Part shown: positions 42,801-54,100 of the stretch, piece after piece | Numbering within the stretch: position 1 is the stretch's first letter | Layout of the letters: every line of letters begins with the position of its first letter | NCBI GenBank assembly: GCA_949443285.1 | Contig: CASSLW010000002.1 | Location: 1-64,000, forward strand | Length of the DNA stretch: 64,000 bases | Reading direction: 5' to 3' | From: an uncultured Clostridia bacterium | GTDB lineage: Bacteria; Bacillota; Clostridia; TANB77; CAG-508 | Notes under the pieces: model-generated | Seen by the model: the letters and a program-made list of their open reading frames with translations, nothing else | Told to the model about the DNA's origin: nothing | The model's database searches: none | Program-made: the position numbers and the translations under genes

Positions 42801-45800
42801 ATATTGTATCATTTTCTTTTAGGTTTACTGTTACATTTTTTAGTAGTCTATCTGCATCGCTGTTATTTGCTCTATATATTCCATTTCTTCCTGTTTCTTT
42901 TCCGTCATCTGCTGGGGTATCGTCCCATACAAATCCTGATAAATCAACATATTTTTGTCTATTTTTAATAGTTACTAGGTTTACACTGTTATTTGATGTA
43001 TTACTTGTGTTAACAGAGCTTTGCCTTCCTACTTGTACTGCTGCTGTATTTCCATTTCCTGAACCTTTATTGCTTGTCCATGAAATGTAGTTTGCATCTA
43101 CTTCATAATATTTGTTTTCCCCTACTGATGTTTCTGTTATTCTGTATGTGTCTGCTAATATGTTATAAATCTCTATGTTTCCGTTGCTGTCTGTTATAAA
43201 TGTTGTTGCTTCATTTGGATCTGTTGTTGTTCCTTGGTCTGTTAATTGAATTTTTTGTTTCACTTCTTTTTGTACTGCTTTATTATCTCCTGTTTTTGCT
43301 ATGATGTATTCTCCTTTTGAGTTTGATATTTTGAAACTAAATCCATCTAAGGCTTTTCCGTTATCTGTGTCTTGTTTGTGTATTTTTAGGTTTCCTGTTT
43401 GTTTTGTATTTTTTATTGTTGTTGTTGCTGCTTGTGCTGATTTTACTGTTATGTTTGCTGATGCTGTTGCATTATATCCATAGTGTGGCATATTTGTTTC
43501 TTTTACTGTGTATGTTCCTGGTGTTAAGTTTTCTATTCTTATTTTTCCGTCTGTTCCTGTTTTAACTTTTTTGTTGTAGTTGTTTGGTCCCGTTATTTGG
43601 AATTCTACATTTGCTAGTTTAGTATTTGCGTTGTCTGCGTCTACTTTTTCGATTTCTAACATTCCGTTGAATTGTGTCCATTCAACTTTTTGGTCTTCTT
43701 CAATAGGAACCTCACGTTTTTCAGTTTTTCCACGATTTTCTACTTGATTTGCACTTACAAGTTGGCAATCTAAATTTTGAAGTCGATATAATCCTTTTCC
43801 CCATCTTGTAGCTTGATATACATCAATTCTAGTTCCAATTCCTCGAAGTTCTATCTTTGATATCCCATTAGCCCATATACTCTTTGGGCCTGTTATATAA
43901 AACTCTTTATTATTTCCATTATCATTACCGTCTTGTAGGTCTAGTCCATTTCCATTGGCATCACAAGTAGACCAATAATCAATCGATTTTCCATTTGCAT
44001 CTTTTATATATACAAGAAATCTGTTTACATTAGCTGAAGAATATCTAAATGGTCCATATATTAAATTTCCGCCATTTATTCGCATTCCTATTCGATCATT
44101 TTTATTGTTAGATACTGTTACTCTATTCTTTGACTCTATTTTTTCTTCTGCTGAATTCCATTCACTAGCACCAACATATACAGCGCTTCCTTCCATTGAT
44201 AAGGCCAAAGGCTCTTCGCACCAACCGCCTTCTCCTCCTGGTCCGCCATCCCAATTTCTATTTCCTTCTATTATTACACCATTTTCATAGCTAAAATATG
44301 TACTAGAAGGGTATGCATATACTTGAGTTTGTACAAACATCATTAATGCTATAAGTACAAATAAGCTTATTCCTCTAATTCTTTTTATATTAATTTTTCC
44401 CTTCTTGTATAAAACTATTGCAGTTATCGTAAGAATTGCTACTGCTAAGATTGCTATTGCTATATACACATAAGCTCCTGTACTAACAGCTATAATCAAT
44501 TCTGCACTTGAAGAATTGTTTCCTGAATTAGTTTCTGATATTCCTGATATACTCATTGCTGTTTTTATTTCTGCTTCATTTATAAAATTTCCTACAGTTT
44601 CTGATGTCATTTGTTTAGTAGCACTAATATTTAATGTTGAACTTTCTCCAGGTTCTATTCTCAAATTAGATTTGCTTGTATTTGCATATTCCCCTTTTGC
44701 ATCTCTAGGCCAGCTTTTATTTGATTCACTCGTAATTGCAAATCCACTAGGTAATTTATCGACTACTCTAGTTATTGTACCTGCTACTTGCCCCACATTT
44801 GTTACTACTATTTTGTAATCTACTGTAACTGTTGCTCCGTTTAATTCTTTTGCTTTTATTTCTGTTTTTACAAGTTTTTCGTTATTGTAATTATATTGTT
44901 TTGTACCACTTGCAGTCCTTACTGTAACTTTAGATATATATTTATCTATTTTAAAATCACAAGTTCCATTTTTGATTTGTGTACCATTTCCAGATGGTGT
45001 TTCTGGATTGTTTGGATTTGTTGGATTTACTGGGTCAACTGGATTTATTGGATCGACTGGGTCAACTGGATCGACTGGATCAACCGGATCAACTGGGTCG
45101 ACTGGGTCAACTGGATCGACTGGGTCAACTGGATTTTCTGGATCAACATAGTCATATGGAAGTATTGTATGTGAAACTTTTTCACTTACTTTATCTGATA
45201 TTTCTTCTCCCATTGCAATTGCACTATTTTCTACTAGTGTTTCTTCATATACCATTCCTGCTTGTGCTTTTATTGTTATGTTTGAAGTTTCATTCCTTGG
45301 TATATTAATTAATAAATCTACATTAGCAAGTTTATTACCATCTTCATCTGTTCCAATACTTGAAATATCTTCTGTAACTTCTGTTTTTTTCAAGTCCGAT
45401 AAACTAGTTACTCCATCTTCTTCCTTTTCAACTATTTCCCATGTTTCATATGTTACACTTACTGGCTTAATTTCTTCTGGTAAATAATCTAAAAGTTTTA
45501 CTTGCAAAAAGTCAAAACTATCTGTATCACCTATGTTTTTAATCCCATTGTTTTCAATTTTAAGATTATATTCAATTTCTTCATCATATTTGACTTTTCC
45601 GTTTGCATTTGGTGATGTCATTGATATGTCTATATTTTCTAAATATCTCTCAATTCTATTCTCGTTTGAAACATATTTTCCATCTACTGTCTCTACATAT
45701 GCTTTTAATATTGCTCCCTTACCTTCGTTCTCATCTGCTAAAATATTTGACATATGGTATACTAAAAAACTATATGAACAATTAGTTTTTAATTTTAGTG

Positions 45801-46704
45801 TTGCAACATTATCTTCAGAAAAGTCTACATCTACTGTATTTTCTGTGTCCGGCATTAGCTCTGGATTATTATAAACATTAACAGCTTGATGTTCACCTTC
45901 TTCAACTTCATTAATGTTATCAAGTGCAAAGCGATCGAACTCTTTTATTCCAGGCAATATTTCATTTATAGAAACTAACTTGGCTGATTTTGGGAAATGA
46001 ATTTTTACATCTACTTCTTCTTGACCTTCTTTCTTTGATGCTATATTTAATCCATATGTTGTACCGCCATAGTCTTCAAATGCTCCCAAAAAGAAGTTAA
46101 TTTCTGCTGATTCTATTGTATTTGTCATTTCAAATTTTTGTATTAACTCTTCACCTTTATATGAATTGATTTCTGTATTAATTTGTTTTGAAGTTTCTCC
46201 TTCTTCTAAATCTTTTACTTTTACTTCATAATAAAGGTCTTTTGTTTCTCCTGCCTTTATATTCTCTATTTCAATTATTTTTTCTGTAAGCTCCTCTGAA
46301 AATGTGTATTCATATGGCTGTGTAATCGCGCTAAAATCACAATGTAACTCTGCATATTTCACACCTTCTGGTATTGTAGCAACTAACACCACATTATCAA
46401 TATCTTCTTCTGTTGTATTTTTTACCCTAATATTATATTTAAGATACTCTCCTTCATGCACAACATCATCATTATTAACCACAGTACCACCACGGGTAAC
46501 CACAACTTCAGTAGTTAGATCCGCTTGTTCTTCTGTAGCTTCTGTTGTTGCCATTCTATCTTCTTTTGCCACTATAGTATCATTTTTACTTAGACTAATA
46601 CTTAGTGATATGTTAGTCATAGTTATTAGGCATGTCACTATTGTCAATATTAAAAGTGCGTTGATTAATAGCTTAGACTTTCCAGTTACATTTCCGCTTC
46701 TCAT
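39898..46704 (-). CDS. B-A fusion giant adhesin (2268 aa)
   Basis: N-terminal B-like region, (PVD)n linker, internal [27 protein letters not shown], a second secretion-signal-like segment, then CnaB/SpaA domains and [18 protein letters not shown]. Confidence 0.88.
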   Translation of the reverse strand: MRSGNVTGKSKLLINALLILTIVTCLITMTNISLSISLSKNDTIVAKEDRMATTEATEEQADLTTEVVVTRGGTVVNNDDVVHEGEYLKYNIRVKNTTEEDIDNVVLVATIPEGVKYAELHCDFSAITQPYEYTFSEELTEKIIEIENIKAGETKDLYYEVKVKDLEEGETSKQINTEINSYKGEELIQKFEMTNTIESAEINFFLGAFEDYGGTTYGLNIASKKEGQEEVDVKIHFPKSAKLVSINEILPGIKEFDRFALDNINEVEEGEHQAVNVYNNPELMPDTENTVDVDFSEDNVATLKLKTNCSYSFLVYHMSNILADENEGKGAILKAYVETVDGKYVSNENRIERYLENIDISMTSPNANGKVKYDEEIEYNLKIENNGIKNIGDTDSFDFLQVKLLDYLPEEIKPVSVTYETWEIVEKEEDGVTSLSDLKKTEVTEDISSIGTDEDGNKLANVDLLINIPRNETSNITIKAQAGMVYEETLVENSAIAMGEEISDKVSEKVSHTILPYDYVDPENPVDPVDPVDPVDPVDPVDPVDPVDPVDPINPVDPVNPTNPNNPETPSGNGTQIKNGTCDFKIDKYISKVTVRTASGTKQYNYNNEKLVKTEIKAKELNGATVTVDYKIVVTNVGQVAGTITRVVDKLPSGFAITSESNKSWPRDAKGEYANTSKSNLRIEPGESSTLNISATKQMTSETVGNFINEAEIKTAMSISGISETNSGNNSSSAELIIAVSTGAYVYIAIAILAVAILTITAIVLYKKGKINIKRIRGISLFVLIALMMFVQTQVYAYPSSTYFSYENGVIIEGNRNWDGGPGGEGGWCEEPLALSMEGSAVYVGASEWNSAEEKIESKNRVTVSNNKNDRIGMRINGGNLIYGPFRYSSANVNRFLVYIKDANGKSIDYWSTCDANGNGLDLQDGNDNGNNKEFYITGPKSIWANGISKIELRGIGTRIDVYQATRWGKGLYRLQNLDCQLVSANQVENRGKTEKREVPIEEDQKVEWTQFNGMLEIEKVDADNANTKLANVEFQITGPNNYNKKVKTGTDGKIRIENLTPGTYTVKETNMPHYGYNATASANITVKSAQAATTTIKNTKQTGNLKIHKQDTDNGKALDGFSFKISNSKGEYIIAKTGDNKAVQKEVKQKIQLTDQGTTTDPNEATTFITDSNGNIEIYNILADTYRITETSVGENKYYEVDANYISWTSNKGSGNGNTAAVQVGRQSSVNTSNTSNNSVNLVTIKNRQKYVDLSGFVWDDTPADDGKETGRNGIYRANNSDADRLLKNVTVNLKENDTILRTMDTVVENAELKEGEHTYKFDRVEIDKLNQYHIEFVYNGMAYESVDLKGLTQWNTSKAAEGNARQEFNNKFKVITNNNANGDAGDIALRYDGIIDHRSDLNYEITNSSKAYGYDGARLPINYVANKYIMKSTTANAYNGNLDKVKSPAAIRKDGTTEIQNINLGLYEREQPDISIKKDIKNVKILVNGKGQIYEYDKRFSHMNESAGDGYDLGVKFGNKYGKMKYTRPIYKADVTFESADKSRELQLYLTYAIGIKNNSSNISAEINQIVDFYDKRYAENSYGAEIKVGTGLTEDATITNEITFKDLRNNHNANKNEYNKMEIDTSELGRIEKQSFKTVYVQFKLSRELVYEILGEEGTTQEPLDNVTEITSYSIFDQNGAVYAGIDQNSNPGNAVPGNRDTYEADTDAAPSLRLEYNVQRNISGNVFEDLPINELLNQNIREGNGRLDNGEPGIPKVKVELLRKEARTDGTYGDWTVKDEYTTTTDENGSYTIKDFAAGDYVIRYTWGGKEHIVDVDKKYTAQNYKATIFNEEQHTGTKWYQDERKNEDNRYRWSDAKDTYDDTDKNKLISESIEDTRLSIDEQLKEINHSTEPDTNKVMVSETPEMAIDVEYNENDKNSLPEESEKDEENTYGLKRQHNIQNLDFGIIERPRQNYKLIKKINHVKLTLSNGQVLIDVDIKDDYSKDPEDAPCIKSLPPLPSTGNNEETATNGVVSIEMDNEILQGSTLQVTYGLSVQNTSEVDYANKLFYTYGNTKTGTAVNRNPITITVKQITDYLDKEWAVNENESTFKRYSWEKKTREEIRNDITDEVYNGRETKINDRIILQTECLSGQQLERTQTSDPVILTATKVLTTINDRDVELDNEAEITKITKTGGGLLTIADPEDPTKTKTITPGNYVPGTGYKQQTEPDDDTAQTVTVTPNTGENMNYILPISIGIGALAILGVGIILIKKTLWGNKNIFK
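45003..45150 (-). repeat. 9-bp-period in-frame tandem repeat encoding (Pro-Val-Asp)n
   Basis: Plus strand ...GGGTCAACTGGATCGACT... units; protein [38 protein letters not shown]. Confidence 0.95.
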
Positions 46705-46741
46705 ATATTTCCCTCCAAAATATCATTATTATCTAATATTA

Positions 46742-46769
46742 ATGATACAAGATTTTTTTATTTTTTCAA
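46742..46769 (-). promoter_or_regulatory. Conserved array promoter, copy 4
   Basis: TTGAAA-N16-TATCAT on the minus strand. Confidence 0.7.
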
Positions 46770-46970
46770 TAGTAGTTTTTTCCTAGTTTGCTATTTTTCT
46801 CTTCTAGTCGCTTAGGGAAAGACGTTTGAGCTTTGTTGCATTCTCTATTTTTACATTTCTATTACATTTTTGCATATTTTTTGACATTTTATTAAAAAAG
46901 TTTTGAACTGGTTATTTACGTAAGGATTATATCCACAAATGAAACTTTTTTGGCCTGTCCCAAAAAGTCC

Positions 46971-47006
46971 AAAAAATCCAACTCCTATTTCAAGAGTTGG
47001 ATTTTT
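46971..47006 (-). terminator. Rho-independent terminator of the 47015 gene
   Basis: AAAAAATCCAACTCCTATTTCAAGAGTTGGATTTTT. Confidence 0.85.
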
Positions 47007-47014
47007 ACATTTAG

Positions 47015-50000
47015 CTATTTAGTTTTCTTTTTATCTAAAACTTCTCTTTTTATAAAGATTATTCCTGTTCCTAGAACTATTAGAGCCATAACCCCAATTA
47101 CTACCGGCATTAAGAAAGCTAAGTTTTCTCCTGTATTTGGTGCTACCACAAATGTTTCAGCCATATCATCATCCTCTTCTACTTTGTAGCCTGAACCTGG
47201 TACATAGTTACCTGGTGTTGAGTTTCGTAATGTTCTTCCACCTGTTTTCTTTAATTCTATAATTTCTGTCTCATTGTTTAATTCTATATCGTTATCATTT
47301 ATTGTTGTTAGAACTTTTGTTGCTTTTAGTTTTAGTGGACTTGTTAAGCTTTGGCCTGGTTCTAGTGTTATTCTGTCTTCTTCTATCTTGTTTGTATATA
47401 ATATTATTCTGTCTTTTATTTTTGAGTTTTGGTTTTCATATACTGAACTTGAAACTTCACCTTTTATGTCGTTTATTTCTTTGTTTTGCCATTTATTTTC
47501 TTGGTTTATAGTTTCATTTTGATTATATGCCCAACCTTTGTCTAAATAGTCTATTACTTTTGTTGGCATCATTACTACTGGTCTTCTTTCTGGTATTGTT
47601 CCATATTTATAGAAGCCTTCGTCTACGTAGTCTAGTTCACTTGTATTTGTTACATTTATTTCGTATGTAATTTCTACTGTTGCTCCTTGTGTTATTTCGT
47701 TATCTAGTTCTAGTTTTGCCATTCCGCTTTCATATCCTGCATTTGATCCTTTTACTGGTCCTAGATATACAAGTTTGTTTTGCTCTCCTGTTATTTTTCC
47801 GTCTTTTATTGTTGCGTCTTCTATTACTTGACCATTTTGTAATGTTACTTTTATGTGTCTAATTTCTTTGTCTAGTTTAAAGCTTTGTACTGGTCTTTCT
47901 ATTATTCCAAAGTCTATGTCTTTAATTAGATATTGATATTTGTCTCCTGTTGATGCTGTATATGCTGAGTCATATTCTACGCCAACTCCAAAGTTTGGTG
48001 TGTTTGATTTCATCTTGTCTATTGTTGTCTTTGTGTCATGTCTTAGTGTTTTTATTTCTTCGTCTATTGCTAGTCTTGTATTATAGTCGTCTGTTGCATC
48101 AGATAGTCTCTTGTCTACGTTTTTATACCATTTGTCTCCTTGGTGACTTGCTTCATCAAATATTGTTGATTTGTAATCTTGTACTGTGTATGTTTCGTCT
48201 CCCCAAGTGTATGTTATTACATAGTTTCCTGGTATAAATCCTTCAAATTCAAAGTCTCCGTTTTCGTCTGTTGTTGTTTTTACTGGTTGTATTTGTGCAT
48301 TTTCGTCTATTGTTGCCATTTCTACTTCTACGTTTTGTGTTCCTACTTCGTTTTCGTCTAATGCTCCATTACCTTGTCTTATATTTTCTTTTTCTAGTTT
48401 CTCTTTTATTGCTTGGTCTTCAAATACTTTTCCTGTTAATTTTCTTGCATTATCTGCTACTTCTAGTTGTAGTGCTGGTGCATGGTCTGTATCATCTTCA
48501 AATGTATTTGTATCTGTTGGGTTACAGCTTCCTGGGTTTGAATTTTGGTCTATTCCTGCATATACTCCATTTTCATCGAATATTGAGTATGCTGTTATTT
48601 CTGTTACATTGTCTAATGTTTCCCCTGAACCTAGTATTTGTTCTACTGCTTCTCTACTAAATTTGAATTGTACATATACGTCTTTAGCACTTTGTCTTTC
48701 TATTTCTCCAAGACCTTCTGTGTTTATAACCATTTTTCTATATTCATTGTTGTAATCTCCTAGTTGTGTTGCATTTAGTTGTCCTGTTATATTTCCTGAT
48801 TGGTCTATTCCTGTTCCTACTACAATATGGTCTTGTTCGTATCTGTTATCATAGTATTCTGCAATTTCATTTACTTTTGCAATTAGATTACTTGAATTAT
48901 TTTTTATTCCTATTCTGTATGTTATATATACTTTTAGTTCTCTACTTTGGTCTAGTTCGTTTCTGTATTCATAGTCTGCTTTGTAAATTGCTCTTGTATA
49001 TTTCATTTGTCCATATCTATTTCCGAATTTTACACCTACATTGAAACCGTCTCCATATTCACCTTGGTTTAAAAATCTTTGTTCATATTCATAAATATGG
49101 TTATATCCATTTATGCTTAGTTTTACGTTTTTGATATCTTTTTTAATTGATAGGTCTGGTTGTTCTCTTCTATATAGCCCTAAGTTGATGTTTGTTAGTT
49201 CTTCTGTTGCATTTTTTCTTATTTCTTCAGGTGTTTGGATTTTATTTAGATATCCATTATATACGTTTCTTGTGTTTGCATCTATTAGATATTTTTCAGC
49301 TGTGTTGTTTATTGGCGCTGTTGCTTCTGGGTATCCATATGTTGGGTTTCCTTCGAAGTTTAGTACACTGTTAAGAACTGTTCCGTTTTCTTCGCTTGGT
49401 ACTCTGTCATATTTTATATCTAATTCTCCAGCTGTTCCAGTTGCTTTGTTGTTTGTTATTACTTGGAATTTGTTATTAAATTTAGTTCTCATATCTCCTT
49501 CTGATGCTTTACTTGTGTTTGATGCTTTTAGGTCTCCTATTTCTACATTTTGATAACTCATTCCATTGTAGATAAATTCTATATAATATTTATCTAAATT
49601 GTCTATTAATACATCTGCAAATTCGTATTTTCCGTTAGCGTCTGTTAGTTTTGTGCTTATTATATTTCCGTTTACGTCTTTTAAGTTTACTGTTACATTT
49701 GCTACTAGTTTATCGTTTCCGTCTGCTGTTTCTTCTCCTGGCGTGTTGTATTTATGGTTTCTTATTGCTTTTTTACCGTCTATCATGTCTTCCCATACAA
49801 ATCCTGAAACTTTTATGAATTTTCTTTCATTTGGTGCATTTATTTTAGATGTGATATTTGGTAATACTGGTTCTTGTTTTGTTGTTGTAAATCCTTCTGT
49901 ATATATTTCGTATCCATAGTGTGGATTTTTTGTTTCATATGCTTTGTATTCACCTATTAATAAGTTGTTTAATGTTATTTCTCCATTTGCATTTGTTGCA

Positions 50001-51145
50001 AATTCTGTTGCATTTTCTTTGTTTTCTACATATGTTATTTTCCCGTCAGTTTCTTGTTTTATGTATTTACCTGTAACTGTATTTTGGATTATAAATCCAA
50101 CTCCGTCTAATCTTTGTTGTGTGTCTTTGTCATATTTTATTACAACTAAATTTCCTTGTAAATTGTATGTAACGTTTAGTTCTACTGGTTCTTTTCTTTG
50201 TGATGGTTTTGCATTCATAAGTGTTTGGAATGCATTTGAGTATATGTTTTTCCAGATCCATAATTCTGCACCATATACGTTTACACTTTGTTCTCCTTTT
50301 AGTGTTATTGTTCCTGTTTCAAAGTCTTCTAGTGGTACTGATACATAGAAATCTTGTTGTGATTTTATTTGACTTGCATTTACTTCTTTACGTGTTGTTC
50401 CTTCATATACACTATATACCGCTTCTCTTATTTCTCTTGTTCCATTAGATGCTGTTATTTTGTCTAGTTTTTCAAAATCCCATTTATATGGTCCTGTTAC
50501 TGCATATTTTGCATTGTTTCTTGTTTCTAATGTTACTCTTATATTGTTTTTGTTTGTTAAGTCTTTTATGTCTGATTTTTTGTAGTTTGCTTTTGCTTCT
50601 TCCATTGTGAATATTTCATTGTCATATGCTGTTAGTCCATATCCACCACCATTATGAATGTAACAGTTACTTGACCAGTTTCTGTATGCTGGGTTGAATT
50701 TTCCTAACCAATCTTGTGCTTTTCTCCACATTGTTTTTTGTGTTTTTTGCATATTTTTTGCTACTATTGAGTTTAAATTATATGCATTTGGTACATTTGT
50801 TGCATTGTTTATTGCATATGCCATTAATATATTGTCGTCACTTGTTACTGTTCTTATTGGTTGCATATTTTTGTTATATTCTGTTGCTTTGTCGCCTTCT
50901 ATAGTTATTTTAGTCATTATTTTGTAAACTTGACCACCTGTGTAGTCTGTATCCATTTGCAAACAGTAGATATAGTTGTCTGTATAATGTTTATAGTAAT
51001 CTATTACTATTGGTGAACCGCTTCTGTAATATGAGTCCCAATCTACACCTTGTGACCAATTACCCGCTAGTGAAGTTGTGTTTATTCCTATTATTGCAAT
51101 TATTGCTATTATACAAATTGCTAATATACTTTTAATTTTCTTCAT
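47015..51145 (-). CDS. A-type giant adhesin with candidate N-terminal thioester domain and CnaB/SpaA repeats
   Basis: 1376 aa; YIYCLQMDTDY...QKTQKTMWRKAQDWL (Cys and TQxxxW-like motifs), VAPNTGENLAFLMPVVIG + TM + basic tail. Confidence 0.88.
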   Translation of the reverse strand: MKKIKSILAICIIAIIAIIGINTTSLAGNWSQGVDWDSYYRSGSPIVIDYYKHYTDNYIYCLQMDTDYTGGQVYKIMTKITIEGDKATEYNKNMQPIRTVTSDDNILMAYAINNATNVPNAYNLNSIVAKNMQKTQKTMWRKAQDWLGKFNPAYRNWSSNCYIHNGGGYGLTAYDNEIFTMEEAKANYKKSDIKDLTNKNNIRVTLETRNNAKYAVTGPYKWDFEKLDKITASNGTREIREAVYSVYEGTTRKEVNASQIKSQQDFYVSVPLEDFETGTITLKGEQSVNVYGAELWIWKNIYSNAFQTLMNAKPSQRKEPVELNVTYNLQGNLVVIKYDKDTQQRLDGVGFIIQNTVTGKYIKQETDGKITYVENKENATEFATNANGEITLNNLLIGEYKAYETKNPHYGYEIYTEGFTTTKQEPVLPNITSKINAPNERKFIKVSGFVWEDMIDGKKAIRNHKYNTPGEETADGNDKLVANVTVNLKDVNGNIISTKLTDANGKYEFADVLIDNLDKYYIEFIYNGMSYQNVEIGDLKASNTSKASEGDMRTKFNNKFQVITNNKATGTAGELDIKYDRVPSEENGTVLNSVLNFEGNPTYGYPEATAPINNTAEKYLIDANTRNVYNGYLNKIQTPEEIRKNATEELTNINLGLYRREQPDLSIKKDIKNVKLSINGYNHIYEYEQRFLNQGEYGDGFNVGVKFGNRYGQMKYTRAIYKADYEYRNELDQSRELKVYITYRIGIKNNSSNLIAKVNEIAEYYDNRYEQDHIVVGTGIDQSGNITGQLNATQLGDYNNEYRKMVINTEGLGEIERQSAKDVYVQFKFSREAVEQILGSGETLDNVTEITAYSIFDENGVYAGIDQNSNPGSCNPTDTNTFEDDTDHAPALQLEVADNARKLTGKVFEDQAIKEKLEKENIRQGNGALDENEVGTQNVEVEMATIDENAQIQPVKTTTDENGDFEFEGFIPGNYVITYTWGDETYTVQDYKSTIFDEASHQGDKWYKNVDKRLSDATDDYNTRLAIDEEIKTLRHDTKTTIDKMKSNTPNFGVGVEYDSAYTASTGDKYQYLIKDIDFGIIERPVQSFKLDKEIRHIKVTLQNGQVIEDATIKDGKITGEQNKLVYLGPVKGSNAGYESGMAKLELDNEITQGATVEITYEINVTNTSELDYVDEGFYKYGTIPERRPVVMMPTKVIDYLDKGWAYNQNETINQENKWQNKEINDIKGEVSSSVYENQNSKIKDRIILYTNKIEEDRITLEPGQSLTSPLKLKATKVLTTINDNDIELNNETEIIELKKTGGRTLRNSTPGNYVPGSGYKVEEDDDMAETFVVAPNTGENLAFLMPVVIGVMALIVLGTGIIFIKREVLDKKKTK

Positions 51146-51165
51146 TTATTGTTTCCTCCTTTCGC

Positions 51166-54100
51166 CTATATTTTGAATTTCTTTATATTTATTTTTTCTT
51201 TTTTTATTAGAACTGCTATTGTTGCAAGTGTTGCTATTACAATTATTGCAATTATTACATATGTTACTCCACCTGTTCCAACACTTAAGATTACATCTGC
51301 TTTTCCAAAGTCATTTTCTGTTTCAACTTTGTTTGCTGGTGTAGAGTTTATATCTGCTAGTCCTTGTTCGTTATAAATTTCTGCTATTTCTGCTGTATTT
51401 GTTACTGTTCCTGTATTTGTTGCTGTCATTCTCTTTGTTAATGTAAGTGTTACTTCTTTTGTCTCTCCTGGTGCTATTCTTTCATTTGCTAAACTTGTTG
51501 TGTATAGTGTATTTTCTGTTTGATACCATGTTCCATTTAGCTCAGAGTTGAATGTCATTCCTGTTGGTAAGTAGTCTGCTACTTTTCTTGCATATCCACT
51601 TACTTCACCTTGGTTTGTTACTTTTATTTTGTATTCAACTAATACTGTTGTTTCCGCAAGTTGCTTTTTGTCTATTTCTGCTTTTGCTAGTGTTTCGTTG
51701 TTGTATTCTCTTACAAATGTTCCTTTTGAGTTTTGAATAATTACTTTGCTTACATATTTGTCTAATTTCATATCAAACATTTGTGATGTTACTAGTCCTA
51801 AGTTGATGTTTTCTATACTTGTGCTTGTTATTTTTATTATGTCTGTTGATGCTAGTTTTTGTTGTTCTTCTCCTATTTGTAGGTCTTTTAGTATTGCGTT
51901 TGAATTTTCTTCTTCGCTTGCTCCTGTTACTTTATATGTTGTTAAGGCATATTCTTTATTATCGTATTTGAATATTACTATATATTCTCCACTTGATAAA
52001 TTGTTTAGTAAATATCTGCCTTCGTTATCTGTTTTTACTTCAAGCACTTTTCCGTCTTTGTCTTTTACTAAGTTATTTGTTCTTGCATTTAGTAATTGTA
52101 CTGTTATATCACTTAGTGTTTTTTCGTTTTTCTCTTTTTTACCGTTTTGGTTTTCATCTAGCCATGCTATACCAGATATTGTTCTATCTCCGTTTGCTGT
52201 GTCTCCTTCTTCTGGTTTTATTACATCTGCTGGTTTATTGTTGCCTTCTTCTGATTGTTCTACATCTTTTTCTATTATGTATGTTTGTTTTGCTGCTGTT
52301 ACTTCTTGCCCAGCAACTTCTGCAATACTTTCAACTGTTACTTCTTGTGTTTCGTTTCTTGCTTCTGAATAGTCCACAACGGCTTCTACTTCAATTATTC
52401 CTTCTGCGTTTCCTTCCATTGTACGTGTTATTGAGAATTTGTTTCCGTCTATTGATAGCACTTCTCCGTTATAACTGATTTTCTTTACTGTAAATTCGCT
52501 TGGTATTGTTGTTTTTGTAGTTGCATTTACTATAACATCTTCTTTATCCATATTAGATTTTACATTGATTGTAAATTTAACTTCGTCACCTGATTTTAGG
52601 TATGTTGAGTTTTTGCTTGATGTTATTGTCATTGCCATATTTATTGGTGTTAGTCTGTCTTCTATTTCGTTTGAACGATATGTGTTTCTTCCTTCTTTTA
52701 CATTTGCTGAGAATTTTATTGTATTTGCTGTGTTGTTTTGGTCATTTATGTCACAAGAATATTCTAATACTTTTACTTCTCCTGGTTCTAGTTTGCCTAT
52801 ATTTAATTCGTCTTTATATTCTATTGTTTCTTCTTGTAATTCTTGTTTTTCTACTGTTCCATTATATTGGTACATTCCTACTACTTTTGCAAATTCTGGT
52901 AATTTTGTATTTACTACAACGTTGTTTTTGGCTTTGTTGCTTATATTCTCTACTATTGTAAAGTAACGTACAAATCCACCTTTTGTATATATTGGGTTAT
53001 TGCTTTTTGTTATCTTTTTAACTGTTACCCTTAAGTCTGAACTTTGTGTTTTTAGCGTTATTTCGTTTGTGTCTTTTTTTAGTTCTCCATATTTTATTGT
53101 TGTTTTACTTGATATATTTGTGTCTTTTAGGTCTTTGTTTACTCTTATTTCATACTCTTTTGTTATTGTTTCTCCAACTTTTAATAAATCTATTTTTGAT
53201 TTATAATCTGTATCTTCTTGTTCTTCATAGTAAACTGCTCCTGCATATTCAAAGGCTTCTATTGGTTTTACTAATGTTGTGCCTTCTGGAATTTTGCTTG
53301 TTAATTCTACATTTTCTATGTCTACTGAACCTGTGTTAGTTACTCTAACTTTTAGTTTTAACACTTCTCCTGCTCTTATTGTTGCTCCATTTTCCACAGT
53401 TTCTCCACCAATTGTGGCAAATAAACTTGTGTCTATTTCTGGTCCTACTCCTGTTCTTAATCTGATGTATGTAGAGTTTATTTTGCTTATATCTCTTATT
53501 TTTTGTTTATTATATTCTACTTTGTAACCAATATATGCTTCTTGGTCATACATTAGTTTTTCTGGTATTTCTACGTCATATCCAAATTTGATACTTTCTC
53601 CTACTTTTTGTTCTTTTGCAACAATTAAGTAACTTCTTACTTCTTGTATATTATCAACCTCTTTTGTCCAACCATTTTCTGCTTTTTCTAAGTCACTTGT
53701 TGCATTTTCATTTTTAGAGTAGTATATTTCTGCTTTGTTTTCTTCTACAGTTATGTTGCTTCTGATTATTGCATTTAAGTTGTTTTTTAGGTTTTCATTA
53801 TTTAAGTTTAGTTCCCCATTTGTTGGAAATCTTCCTAATATTGATGTGTTATTTATTGTGTCTTCTGTGTTGTTTATAACTTCTGATGTAACTCTTACTA
53901 GTTTGTTTTCTGCTCCTACTTCTAAGTTTGTGTCTATTTTTGTTTCTTCACCAATTGTTTCTATGTTTAATTCTTTAATACTGTTTATTGTTATTATTTC
54001 TTTTGGTGAAATTACTTTAATTTCTTTTTCGTTTTGGCAAACGTTTTCGTTGTTTACTACTGTTACTTTTATTGTTCTGTTTGCATTTGGAGCTTTTTTG

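Noticed and set aside
45003-45150. Short regular repeats as a CRISPR array
   Set aside because: 9-bp period without spacers, in frame and encoding PVD; it is a coding tandem repeat.
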